DNA of 41,199 nucleotides from Flavobacteriales bacterium (GTDB taxonomy: Bacteria; Bacteroidota; Bacteroidia; UBA10329): assembly GCA_016124845.1 (NCBI GenBank), contig WGMW01000031.1:1-41199 (forward strand), in the 5' to 3' direction. The notes under the pieces are model-generated. The model had not been told where the DNA came from. It did no database searches and worked only from the letters and a program-made list of their open reading frames with translations. Of this stretch, positions 33,416 through 41,086 are shown in pieces (position 1 is the first letter of the stretch; each line of letters starts with the position of its first letter). The position numbers were made by a program, and so were the translations under genes.

Positions 33416-34156
33416 CTATTTGGCAAACCCCTCGAACTTAACATCCTTTAAGAGGTCACTCATGGTGAACACACCTTTTTTATCTGCGAGCCATTCGGCC
33501 GCAATGACCGCTCCTTTTGCAAAACCGACACGACTTTTTGCGGTGTGCATAATTTGAATCTGATCGATGTCGCAATCGTAGCTCACCACATGCGTTCCTG
33601 GAACGTTCTCCACGCGGTGCGAGATGACCTCCAACTCGTAATCTTTATCCGTTGGGTCATTCACCCAAACGTCTTTTCTGCTGAGATTGTCAATGATGTC
33701 GTTGGCCAGTTTGATGGCCGTTCCGCTTGGCGAATCGACCTTACCTGTGTGGTGCGTCTCATCAACTTTCACTGTGTATTCCTCATGGTCGTTCATCAGG
33801 CGCGCCAAAATGCGGTTCACCTCAAAGAACAGATTGACACCTACGCTGAAATTGGAGGCGTATAGAATTGAACGGTTGTGCTCGTGGCACACGTCTTTCA
33901 CATGATCCAGCTGCCCGAACCAACCTGTGGTTCCCACCACAACTGGAACATTGGCATCAAAACATTTGAAAATGTTACTGACCACGCTGTGCGGCATCGA
34001 GAACTCAATGGCCACATCGGCCTGACGAAGAATGTCATCTTTCCCCACCCAATCATCAGGATCATTGAACTTGACAATGATCTCGTGCCCTCGTTGCAAA
34101 GCGATCTGCTCGATCTCTTTGCCCATTTTACCGTATCCAGAAAGGGCGATTTTCAT
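33416..34156 (-). CDS. dapB: 4-hydroxy-tetrahydrodipicolinate reductase
   Basis: The 246-residue cytoplasmic enzyme of the diaminopimelate/lysine pathway reduces hydroxy-tetrahydrodipicolinate with NAD(P)H. The nucleotide site is ALSGYGKMGKEIEQIA at the N-terminus. VVGTTGWFGQL and ASNFSVGVNLF follow. The substrate motif ETHHTGKVDSPSGTA contains the catalytic His pair and Lys. The Bacteroidetes form is slightly shorter than that of E. coli. The start at 34156 is supported by a consensus -7 element at 34175-34182 and by the N-terminus of the family. Gene order parA-parB-DUF5683-dapB-lepB is conserved in the phylum. Confidence 0.93.
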   Translation of the reverse strand: MKIALSGYGKMGKEIEQIALQRGHEIIVKFNDPDDWVGKDDILRQADVAIEFSMPHSVVSNIFKCFDANVPVVVGTTGWFGQLDHVKDVCHEHNRSILYASNFSVGVNLFFEVNRILARLMNDHEEYTVKVDETHHTGKVDSPSGTAIKLANDIIDNLSRKDVWVNDPTDKDYELEVISHRVENVPGTHVVSYDCDIDQIQIMHTAKSRVGFAKGAVIAAEWLADKKGVFTMSDLLKDVKFEGFAK

Positions 34157-34174
34157 TTTTAGGTGGGTTGAGGG

Positions 34175-34182
34175 CAAATTTA
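34175..34182 (-). promoter_or_regulatory. -7 promoter element of dapB
   Basis: TAAATTTG on the minus strand matches TAnnTTTG exactly. It lies 18 bases before the ATG, in the 31-base gap after the DUF5683 gene. dapB-lepB may thus be transcribed separately as well as from the parA promoter. Confidence 0.55.
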
Positions 34183-34187
34183 GCCTT

Positions 34188-34793
34188 TTATCTGAGTCTC
34201 AATGTTAACGCCAGAACAGGTGTTGGCATACCATTGGGGCCAACCTGCTGAAAGGAGGGTCTCACTTTGAATGAGAGGTCATCGCTCACATCAAAATTTT
34301 TCAGGTGTGCATCTACCGCAGCATCAATGATGTTCAATGCATAGAACGCTCCCGTAAAGATGAGCGACAGATCGCGGTTACGCTGATACTTATCGACCAA
34401 CTGACGGAGGTTGGCATCCGAATATTTCCCCACAAACTGGTCGGTTGTGTTCGGGTCATCATCAATGCGTATCAGATACGCTTGCTTGTAGGTACGGCAT
34501 CTCATATCATTGAAAACCGCGCTGTAGATCAGCCCACCGAATGCTCCGTAAATGATCGGCACTTTCCACCATTTGCCATTGTAAACCTGTCCGAGACCTG
34601 GCAAGGCTGCGCTCATAATGGTCGCCTTCTTGGGCGAATGTTTCTTTTTGATGATCGTTGAATCGGCCAGTTCCGTCTTTGCCACCGCAAGGGTGTCCTT
34701 TTTCTGGGCAAAGCTCTCCGATACCGATAAGATCGTGATAAGAAAAAATGGTATGAGATACCGATTCAAAAAACGCGTGTTGGTTACGGCCAA
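34188..34793 (-). CDS. DUF5683 family membrane-associated protein
   Basis: The protein has 201 residues if it starts at a TTG (34793) that overlaps the parB stop region by 10 bases; no ATG is available upstream of the hydrophobic segment. It has an N-terminal hydrophobic segment (YLIPFFLITILSVSESFAQ) that looks like a signal peptide. The conserved body is SPKKATIMSAALPGLGQVYNG, then KWWKVPIIYGAFGGLIYSAV and LSLIFTGAFYALNIIDAAVDAHL. This is the DUF5683 family, found next to parB and dapB across Bacteroidetes; function unknown, probably in the envelope. The start is uncertain: another TTG lies seven codons downstream. Confidence 0.72.
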   Translation of the reverse strand: MAVTNTRFLNRYLIPFFLITILSVSESFAQKKDTLAVAKTELADSTIIKKKHSPKKATIMSAALPGLGQVYNGKWWKVPIIYGAFGGLIYSAVFNDMRCRTYKQAYLIRIDDDPNTTDQFVGKYSDANLRQLVDKYQRNRDLSLIFTGAFYALNIIDAAVDAHLKNFDVSDDLSFKVRPSFQQVGPNGMPTPVLALTLRLR

Positions 34794-35662
34794 AGGTCCA
34801 AAATGGAGAGAACGCGCTTTAGCTCCTTTTCATTGTCGAACGGGATGGAAATTGTTCCTTTTCCCTTCGCATTCACCCTCAAACCGACCTCTGTGTTCAG
34901 TTGCTGACGGATGTTGTCCTTGATGCGTTGGAACTCAATCGGCAGCTCTTTCTTCTCCGTCTTTCCAGACTGTTTCACACGCTTGGAAGCCTCTTCAGTT
35001 GCACGAACCGAAAGTCCACCTTTCACAATCTCTTTGAAAAGCTCCAACTGTTCGTTCTCATCATCAATGTTGATGATGGCACGCGCATGTCCCATCGTCA
35101 GCACCTTATCCATAAGGGCTTTCTGGATCTGCGCTGGCAGTTTTAGCAAACGCAGATAGTTGGTGATGGTGGAACGGTTCTTCCCTACTCTCTCGCCCAA
35201 CGCCTCTTGCGTCAGGTTGCATTCATCGATCAAACGCTGATAGGAGATCGCCACTTCAATGGCATCGAGGTCATCTCGCTGGATGTTCTCCACCAGCGCC
35301 ATTTCGAGCATGGTCTGGTCGTTGGCCACACGAACGTATGCAGGTACTTGCGTCAATCCGGCCAATTGTGAAGCGCGGAATCTCCGCTCACCAGAGATCA
35401 ATTGGTATTTGTTCGGGCGCACCTTGCGAACCGTTAACGGTTGAATGATGCCCAACTGACTGATGGAAGCAGCCAGCTCATCCAGTTTCTCCTGATCGAA
35501 ACGGGTACGCGGCTGAAACGGATTCGCCTCAATTTCCGCAACTGGAATCTCGCTGATGGAACCCGTAGGAACTTCTCCCGAAACCGAACGCTCCAATTTG
35601 TCCGCACCGCTGTTCTCCAGCAGCGCACCTAAGCCTCTACCCAACGCACTCTTCTTCGCCAT
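34784..35662 (-). CDS. parB: Chromosome partitioning protein ParB
   Basis: The 292-residue DNA-binding CTP-switch protein is the partner of ParA in chromosome segregation and binds parS sites. AKKSALGRGLGALLEN opens the protein. IPVAEIEANPFQPRTRFDQE and the nucleotide-site motif SGERRFRASQLAGL follow. The helix-turn-helix region is LTQEALGERVGKNRSTITNY. The C-terminal dimerisation part includes KKELPIEFQRIKDNI. The ATG overlaps the parA stop by one base, so the genes are translationally coupled. No parS consensus was found in the window. Confidence 0.94.
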   Translation of the reverse strand: MAKKSALGRGLGALLENSGADKLERSVSGEVPTGSISEIPVAEIEANPFQPRTRFDQEKLDELAASISQLGIIQPLTVRKVRPNKYQLISGERRFRASQLAGLTQVPAYVRVANDQTMLEMALVENIQRDDLDAIEVAISYQRLIDECNLTQEALGERVGKNRSTITNYLRLLKLPAQIQKALMDKVLTMGHARAIINIDDENEQLELFKEIVKGGLSVRATEEASKRVKQSGKTEKKELPIEFQRIKDNIRQQLNTEVGLRVNAKGKGTISIPFDNEKELKRVLSILDLWP

Positions 35663-36462
35663 CAGTTCAGAATTTTCTCACTTTCCTTCAAACGGGTCAT
35701 GCCGTTCTTCTGCAGAATCTCTCTTGCCAAGTTCAGGTAATTGCTTGCTCCTTTCGAAGCCGCATCGTGCATAATGATGGTCTTGCCGTGGCTTGGCGCT
35801 TCGCCCAACTTGGTGTTTCGCGCAATTACGGTATCGAACACCAACTGCTGAAAGTGCATCTTCACTTCTTCCACCACTTGATTGGCCAAGCGCAAACGCT
35901 GATCGTACATGGTCAGCAGCAGCCCTTCCATCTCCAGATCGGGGTTCAAACGTGCCTGAACGATCTTGACCGTATTGAGCAATTTGCCCAATCCTTCCAA
36001 CGCAAAGTATTCGCATTGGATTGGAATGAGCACGCTATCGGCCGCGGTCAGACAGTTCACAGTGATCAGCCCCAAACTGGGCGAACAATCAATGATGATG
36101 AAATCGTAATCGTTCTTCACCTTGTTCAGCGCCAGCTTCACCATCATTTCACGGTTCGGTAGACTGATCATCTCGATCTCTGCTCCTACCAGATCGATGT
36201 GCGCTGGAAGAATATCCAGATTCGGTGTTTCGGTGCGCAGAATGATGTCTTTCGGTTCGGCCTCGCCAATAATGCACTCGTAAATGCTGGTTTTGATGTT
36301 GCGTGGGTCGAAACCTACGCCTGAGGTTGAATTGGCCTGCGGGTCGGCATCCACCAACAGCACCTTGTATTCCAACACGGCCAAACTGGCTGCAAGATTG
36401 ATGGCCGTGGTCGTTTTCCCTACTCCTCCTTTCTGATTGGCTATCGCTATGATCTTACTCAT
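35662..36462 (-). CDS. parA: Chromosome partitioning ATPase ParA
   Basis: The 266-residue Soj-type ATPase moves ParB-parS complexes over the nucleoid. The deviant Walker A is NQKGGVGKTTTAINLAASLA near residues 8-27. VLLVDADPQANST is the A' region. The Walker B equivalent is YDFIIIDCSPSLGLIT. The C-terminal part has AKN-type NTKLGEAPSHGKTI. The gene is first in the parAB operon, with a -33/-7 promoter at 36485-36513 giving a leader of about 16-20 bases. Length and motifs are standard. Confidence 0.95.
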   Translation of the reverse strand: MSKIIAIANQKGGVGKTTTAINLAASLAVLEYKVLLVDADPQANSTSGVGFDPRNIKTSIYECIIGEAEPKDIILRTETPNLDILPAHIDLVGAEIEMISLPNREMMVKLALNKVKNDYDFIIIDCSPSLGLITVNCLTAADSVLIPIQCEYFALEGLGKLLNTVKIVQARLNPDLEMEGLLLTMYDQRLRLANQVVEEVKMHFQQLVFDTVIARNTKLGEAPSHGKTIIMHDAASKGASNYLNLAREILQKNGMTRLKESEKILN

Positions 36463-36484
36463 CCTTGGTCAATTTTTCTGTTTG

Positions 36485-36513
36485 CAAAGTTAGCCCATCG
36501 GGTAACGGGCAAA
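36485..36513 (-). promoter_or_regulatory. Promoter of parA
   Basis: On the minus strand a TTTG (36513-36510) lies 17 bases upstream of TAACTTTG (36492-36485), an exact TAnnTTTG. The ATG of parA at 36462 is 22 bases downstream. Confidence 0.7.
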
Positions 36514-36561
36514 AACGCATCTTTTTAACAAAAGACCACGCTTACTAACACTTTTACCTGT

Positions 36562-36984
36562 TCATAGCGTGAATTTCCGCAGGGTAATTGCCCTGATGAT
36601 CAGGTAGCTCAGCAGTCCGATCGGCCCTGCAAAAAGCGTGAGTATCAAACTCGGAATGATTGCGATATGCAGGATGCCATTCTTGGTCGCATCTCGCGTC
36701 ATCCAAGCACCGATGAACAGGTCGAAAACCAAGTAATGCACCCAGCCCAGAACAAGGATCTCATCCCGCGAAAAGGACACTTTCAGATGCTCCAGCGTGT
36801 CCATTCCGCCATCACCACCTAATGAAGAGAACAAGAGATGGAGATACAAGGAACCTAACAATAACGGATAGAGATAGGAGTGTACCACCACTTTGGTGAG
36901 TTTGCTCTTGGGAGCCAAAATCAACAGCAACCAACCGGGAAGCACCGAAAGGTTTGCGATCTTGAAAAGCAGCGGGTAACTCAT
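36562..36984 (-). CDS. ABA4-like (DUF4281) integral membrane protein
   Basis: The 140-residue protein has four membrane segments. Conserved features are LLFKIANLSVLPGWLLLILAPKSK at the start, GWVHYLVFDLFIGAWMTRDA in the middle, and IPSLILTLFAGPIGLLSYLIIRA at the end. The combination of the H-Y-L-x-F-D-L-F-x-G-x-W motif and the FGPIG-like turn marks the ABA4-like family, named after a plant neoxanthin factor. The bacterial role is not known, though links to carotenoids are possible. The ATG overlaps the stop of the upstream dehydratase gene (ATGA), so they are coupled. Confidence 0.8.
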   Translation of the reverse strand: MSYPLLFKIANLSVLPGWLLLILAPKSKLTKVVVHSYLYPLLLGSLYLHLLFSSLGGDGGMDTLEHLKVSFSRDEILVLGWVHYLVFDLFIGAWMTRDATKNGILHIAIIPSLILTLFAGPIGLLSYLIIRAITLRKFTL

Positions 36985-37217
36985 TTGTGGTAGATGCTTT
37001 CGATGATGGAGGCCAGTTCGCGATCCTTGGTGGTCACCACATCGCCCGCATCGTGCGTGCACAAGCGGATCTCAACCTTATTGTATATGTTGGTCCAATT
37101 GGGATGATGGTCCATTTTTTCGGCCACCAACGCCACTTCTGTCATAAAGGCGAACGCCTGAATGAAATCTCGGAACTCGAAGGTGCCGATGAGTTGGTTG
37201 TCTTTCTCTATCCACAT
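36981..37217 (-). CDS. Pterin-4a-carbinolamine dehydratase
   Basis: The 78-residue small enzyme dehydrates 4a-hydroxytetrahydrobiopterin (family PCD/DCoH). The signature EKMDHHPNWTNIYNKVEI contains the H-H-P-x-W active-site segment. It is followed by LCTHDAGDVVTTKDRELA, the family's conserved C-terminal half. ATG 37217 (MWIEKDNQ) fits homologue N-termini; a TTG at 37235 is the only upstream alternative. TATCTTCA (37224-37231, minus) is an imperfect -7 element. It is cotranscribed with the ABA4-like gene. No aromatic amino acid hydroxylase is seen in the window. Confidence 0.85.
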   Translation of the reverse strand: MWIEKDNQLIGTFEFRDFIQAFAFMTEVALVAEKMDHHPNWTNIYNKVEIRLCTHDAGDVVTTKDRELASIIESIYHK

Positions 37218-37238
37218 ACGGGTTTGAAGATACAAAAA

Positions 37239-37261
37239 GGGCGAACCGAAATGGTTCGCCC
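37239..37261 (-). terminator. Terminator of the GIGT-repeat surface protein gene
   Basis: On the minus strand GGGCGAACC-ATTTC-GGTTCGCCC forms a 9-bp stem, followed by TTTTTGTA. It stands 24 bases after the stop of the 37286-38758 gene and just before the dehydratase gene. Confidence 0.82.
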
Positions 37262-37285
37262 AAAAAATTCCGAATTCAATCCACT

Positions 37286-38758
37286 TCAGTTAGTTGCCTG
37301 AATAGACATGGCGCGGTTTCCAACCGTTATGCCTGAACCACCTGGAATCTTCTTACAACGAACCTCAATCGTTCCAGAAGACGACAGGGTCACCTTACCC
37401 ATCAATTGATATTGTGAAGTTCCGCTGGAAGAAAGCTGAAATGTTCGCTCCGTATCCGAATCGTCACTATTACCAGCCCTGACAATGCACTTGCATGATG
37501 AGCTGCCGTTCCTATCGATGTCTGCGTTAAAGTTGACCAAGTAAGTTCCAGCTGAAACGCTTGAGATGGACATTCCCGAAACCGAGGTGTAGCTTGAAGA
37601 ATTGATATTCTGACTTGAACTTGACTCGACCGTTGTTGGAGATGAACCCGATGAAGGCAACGCTTGTGTAGAAATATCGCCATTCGCATCGGCCACAACC
37701 ATCCGTGTTCCGCTTCCTGCAAGGTTCGAAATGCGAGCTCCTCCATTCACATGCAATTTCGCGCTTGGCGAATTGGTACCGATACCGATGTTGCCTGACG
37801 AGCCGCTGATGAAGATGCTGTTCTCCGAGCTGTTGCGCGTTAGCACAAAATCGTGGTTGTAACTGTTCATGTATGCCCGGTTGGTAAAAATGCCGGTGGT
37901 GCCGGAGTTGGCGAATCCGAAGGTTGCGCCCAGCGAACCGGAATTATTAAGGAAGTCAATGCTGCTCCAACCACTGGTTGTGGTGTTTCTCACAGAAATA
38001 ACATTCAAACCAGAAGCACTGGTAACCACATCCAATGCCTTTGAAGGCGAAGTAGTACCGATACCGACCTTTCCGTCATGGGTAATGGTCATACGCTCTA
38101 TGGCAGCACTACTGTATAAGGTTCCATTGGGCTTGGTAAGAAAACTCAGGTTTCCGCCTTTGTTGCTGTTTCCCTGATTCTCAGAAGCTGTACCACGAAT
38201 AACTGCACTTCCTCCATTTGTAGAAGGAGAAGTATCGTCCGTACTGTCAAAGATGATCTGACCCAACAGATCTCCGTTCTGGGTAGAAGCATCCTCTCGC
38301 GTCAGCAGAACCTCCGCGCCTGATGCTGCCCCCACGTTCAGTAATCGGTCCGGGGTTGATGTTCCTATTCCCACATTACCATTGTCAAGTATGCGAATGC
38401 CCTCACTTCCTCCATCATTGGTAAGCCAATGGTCGTTCAGTTGGATATTTGCTGTTGCTATGTGATCGCCAAAGTTGTCTGCCGCTCCACCGAACTCCGT
38501 CCAAGCAGAACCGTTGTAGTACTTGAATCCTTTTGTTCCGTTGGTCTGATAGACGATCAGTCCTTCCGTTGGACCAACGATGGCATTCATCTGTGCCTGC
38601 GTCATCTTAGGAAGCAGGAATCCTGAAGTGGTGGAACGCAGTTCCAGCAAGGCATCATCATTCGGAGTGAAACTGGTGGCTCCGATACCGACATTCTGCG
38701 AAAAGCCGACAGATGCCAACCCCAGTGCAATAACGGTAAATACAAGTTTTTTCATCAT
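37286..38758 (-). CDS. Secreted fibre-like protein with 'VGIGT-SP' repeats
   Basis: The 490-residue protein has signal peptide MMKKLVFTVIALGLASVGFS (38758, or ATG 38755). It starts with the module NVGIGATSFTPNDDALLELRS, GFLLPKMTQAQMNAI and GLIVYQTNGTKGFKYYNGSAW, related to the N-terminus of the collagen-like protein. Fibre-like repeats follow, each led by GNVGIGTSTPDRLLNV, GKVGIGTTSPSKALDV or GNIGIGTNSPSAKLHV. This pattern resembles phage tail-fibre and bacterial surface proteins with beta-helical stalks. The C-terminal 110 residues are Ser-rich (TTVESSSSQNINSSS), then a beta domain ending AMSIQATN. No T9SS sorting motif is visible. Function is unknown; adhesion or attachment is plausible. 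It is monocistronic, with a terminator. Confidence 0.75.
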   Translation of the reverse strand: MMKKLVFTVIALGLASVGFSQNVGIGATSFTPNDDALLELRSTTSGFLLPKMTQAQMNAIVGPTEGLIVYQTNGTKGFKYYNGSAWTEFGGAADNFGDHIATANIQLNDHWLTNDGGSEGIRILDNGNVGIGTSTPDRLLNVGAASGAEVLLTREDASTQNGDLLGQIIFDSTDDTSPSTNGGSAVIRGTASENQGNSNKGGNLSFLTKPNGTLYSSAAIERMTITHDGKVGIGTTSPSKALDVVTSASGLNVISVRNTTTSGWSSIDFLNNSGSLGATFGFANSGTTGIFTNRAYMNSYNHDFVLTRNSSENSIFISGSSGNIGIGTNSPSAKLHVNGGARISNLAGSGTRMVVADANGDISTQALPSSGSSPTTVESSSSQNINSSSYTSVSGMSISSVSAGTYLVNFNADIDRNGSSSCKCIVRAGNSDDSDTERTFQLSSSGTSQYQLMGKVTLSSSGTIEVRCKKIPGGSGITVGNRAMSIQATN

Positions 38759-38901
38759 CTTGAGTTTCTGGTCTCGGCTCGGTTTAACGCCATTTGAAAG
38801 CATCTGGTTATTATTTTGTGAAGTTTATCGATAAGCGACACCCGTGTTTTGGACAAGATGATGGTTAGCTTCGACCAATTGAAAGTTCATTCGGATAAAA
38901 C

Positions 38902-40332
38902 TTGCAAACACCCAAAGCAGCATACGACACGCTCATCGGCAACCTACCTTTCAGCCCAACGGTGGGCCAGCAGGGGTTCGTTTACCGTCTGTCGGAGTTC
39001 CTCACCGAAAAGCATGTTGGAAAAGTGTTTCTGCTGCGCGGGTATGCCGGAACGGGAAAGACCTCCATGGTCATCAGCGTGGTAAAGACCCTCAAGGCCA
39101 TGAACCGCAAATACGCCCTCCTCGCCCCTACAGGAAGGGCGGCCAAAGTTCTGGCAGCCTACACGCAGCAGCGGGCGTTCACCATCCACAAGTTCATATA
39201 CCAGATAACTACCGATGAACCCGGCAACATTCGCTTTGCGCTGCGCCACAACCGTGGCAAGAATGCGGTGATCATTGTTGATGAGGCCTCCATGATCTCG
39301 CTGGCGCGGGACGCAGGCTCGGGCAAGATCCAGTCGAAGAATCTCCTCTCCGACCTCATGAAATTTTTGGAAGACGGCAAGGACTGCAAACTCATTCTGA
39401 TAGGCGACACGGCCCAGCTTCCGCCCGTGGGCGCACTCGATAGCCCCGCGCTGGACGGCAAGGTGCTGAAGGCCAATTTCGATTTTACACCCGAGATGCA
39501 GGACGAACTGCGCGAGGTGGTGCGACAGGATGCCGATTCGGGTATCCTCTACAATGCCACCGCGCTGCGAAACCTGCTGCTGGAGGGCAGCACTGACATC
39601 CGACTGAAGGTCGATTTCCCCGACATCAAGGTCATTGACATGCTGGAACTGGAGGACGAACTGGGCCAGGCATACGGTTTCTATGGCGAGGATGCGGCCA
39701 TGGTCATCACTCGGTCCAACAAGAGCGCCAACCAGTTCAACCAGCAGATACGTGTGCGCATCAAGTACATGGATGATGAGATTGCCACGGGCGACAAGCT
39801 GATGGTGGTGCGCAACAACTATTTCTGGCTGCCCAAAGATTCGGGCGCGGGGTTCATTGCCAATGGCGATCTGGTGGAGATCATGCGGCTGGGCGCGCTC
39901 GAAGTGGCCCACGGGTTCCGCTTTGCCAACGCCACCATCCGCCTGATGGATTACCCCAACGAGGATTCGCTGGATGTGAAGCTGCTGCTGAACACATTGA
40001 CGGCCGAAGCCCCCGCCCTGCCCGATGCGGACATGGATCAGCTCTACCAGTCGGTCGGCTTCCATTATGCCGACATCACCTCGCCTTCCGAACGTGCCAA
40101 GAAGATAGCGGAAGACCCGTACCTCAACGCGCTGCAGGTCAAGTTCGGGTATGCCATAACGTGCCATAAGGCGCAGGGCGGACAATGGCCAGCCGTGTTT
40201 GTAGACCAAGGTTACCTCACGGCCGAAATGCTCGGCACCGACTACGTGCGCTGGCTCTATACCGCCATTACCCGCGCCTCCGAAAAACTCTTCCTCGTCA
40301 ACTTCAACGAGCAGTTTATTGATGGCTTTTAG
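38902..40332 (+). CDS. RecD-like ATP-dependent DNA helicase (SF1)
   Basis: The protein has 476 residues if translation starts at TTG 38902; an in-frame stop at 38896-38898 excludes anything further upstream. Walker A GYAGTGKTS lies at residues 47-55, ALLAPTGRAAKVLAAYT (motif Ia) follows, then the Walker B box IIVDEASMIS and motif III LILIGDTAQLPPVG. The C-terminal motifs are FGYAITCHKAQGGQWPAVFVD and LYTAITRASEKLFLVNF (motif VI). This is a stand-alone RecD/Pif1-like helicase as found in many Bacteroidetes; role in repair or recombination inferred. GC content is visibly higher than in neighbouring genes, which also produces long spurious frames on the other strand. Confidence 0.88.
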   Translation: MQTPKAAYDTLIGNLPFSPTVGQQGFVYRLSEFLTEKHVGKVFLLRGYAGTGKTSMVISVVKTLKAMNRKYALLAPTGRAAKVLAAYTQQRAFTIHKFIYQITTDEPGNIRFALRHNRGKNAVIIVDEASMISLARDAGSGKIQSKNLLSDLMKFLEDGKDCKLILIGDTAQLPPVGALDSPALDGKVLKANFDFTPEMQDELREVVRQDADSGILYNATALRNLLLEGSTDIRLKVDFPDIKVIDMLELEDELGQAYGFYGEDAAMVITRSNKSANQFNQQIRVRIKYMDDEIATGDKLMVVRNNYFWLPKDSGAGFIANGDLVEIMRLGALEVAHGFRFANATIRLMDYPNEDSLDVKLLLNTLTAEAPALPDADMDQLYQSVGFHYADITSPSERAKKIAEDPYLNALQVKFGYAITCHKAQGGQWPAVFVDQGYLTAEMLGTDYVRWLYTAITRASEKLFLVNFNEQFIDGF

Positions 40333-40415
40333 CTTTTGGCCATTAGCTATTGGCTGTACTTGCCCATTTAGAGGCCATTATAGCTGAAACTTTAGCCTTT
40401 AAGGCTCAATTTTCA

Positions 40416-40447
40416 GACCAGAGGTCTGAAGTTTCAGACCTCTGGTC
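40416..40447. repeat. Perfect 15-bp inverted repeat
   Basis: GACCAGAGGTCTGAA at 40416-40430 is exactly inverted at 40433-40447, with GT between. It lies in the 228-base gap between the helicase and HTH genes and could form a stable hairpin or be a protein-binding site. Confidence 0.7.
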
Positions 40448-40457
40448 GGGTCGATTT

Positions 40458-40500
40458 GCTTCTTTAGCTGAACGACCCGCTTCTTTAGCTGGTCGTTCAG
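40458..40500. repeat. Direct repeat nested with a 10-bp hairpin
   Basis: GCTTCTTTAGCTG occurs at 40458-40470 and again at 40479-40491. In addition CTGAACGACC (40468-40477) is exactly inverted as GGTCGTTCAG (40491-40500). The surrounding spacer repeats 'TTTAGC' several times. No promoter consensus is obvious here. Confidence 0.65.
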
Positions 40501-40560
40501 CCTTTGAGTCTGAAATTTTGGCTTTTTTAGCTAAATTTTCAGCCTTAAATAGGCATCAAC

Positions 40561-40920
40561 ATGAAAGGACCAAGAGGAAATCAGATCCAGGGACTGGATG
40601 TAGGGCTTCAGGTAAGAAAGCACCTACGGGAAAAACGCATCAGCCACGCGGTATTGGCAAGGCGGCTCAAACGCAACCAATCAGTGGTCAAACGCATGCT
40701 TTACAACTCATCCATACAGACCTACCTTGTGTGGGAGCTGAGCCAAGTGCTCGGCTACAACTTCTTTACCGACCTGGCCCAGCAACTGGACCAGGCCACA
40801 GAAGGCAAACTGCAACAACAGCAGACCGAATTGGAAGAACTTAAAAAGGAGCATGAACGCCTGAAGGAGGAACACGCCTACCTGAAAAAGGCCATCGACC
40901 TCTTGAGCCATAAGGGATGA
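40561..40920 (+). CDS. Small helix-turn-helix protein with C-terminal coiled coil
   Basis: The 119-residue protein has an N-terminal DNA-binding-like region. VGLQVRKHLREKRISHAVLA and RRLKRNQSVVKRMLYNSS look like an XRE/Cro-type HTH. TYLVWELSQVLGYNFFTDLAQQL follows, a tail typical of a Bacteroidetes family of small regulators ('L.IS.VL.YNFF'). Residues 80-115 form a heptad-rich coiled coil (LEELKKEHERLKEEHAYLKK), probably for dimerisation. The gene stands alone after a hairpin-rich spacer, which could hold its own operators. Target genes are unknown. The ATG at 40561 is the only good start. Confidence 0.65.
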   Translation: MKGPRGNQIQGLDVGLQVRKHLREKRISHAVLARRLKRNQSVVKRMLYNSSIQTYLVWELSQVLGYNFFTDLAQQLDQATEGKLQQQQTELEELKKEHERLKEEHAYLKKAIDLLSHKG

Positions 40921-40977
40921 CCGAAAGGGCGGATTCATCTTTCTGCACCCCTCAACATTACAACACCTCCATTACCC

Positions 40978-41001
40978 TTAGCCCCGTATATTTAGGGCTA
41001 A
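40978..41001. repeat. TTAGCCC inverted repeat downstream of the HTH gene
   Basis: TTAGCCC (40978-40984) and GGGCTAA (40995-41001) form a 7-bp stem with a 10-base A/T loop. There is no T-run, so a role as terminator is weak. The rest of 40921-41086 shows no gene. Confidence 0.35.
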
Positions 41002-41086
41002 ATACACCAAACAGGCACCGACAGAATTGGCTAACGATAACGAGTTAACTTTAGCCATAAGTTGTAATTCATTCCGATTGTCGGTC

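Noticed and set aside
38944-40209. 421-codon open frame on the minus strand opposite the helicase gene
   Set aside because: It is exactly antisense to a gene with clear helicase motifs, shows no recognisable domain, and is explained by the GC-rich codon use of the sense gene.
40350-40844. 164-codon plus-strand frame covering the hairpin spacer and the start of the HTH gene
   Set aside because: It starts with TTG, its sequence is a translation of the repeats followed by an out-of-frame reading of the HTH gene, and it has no recognisable features.
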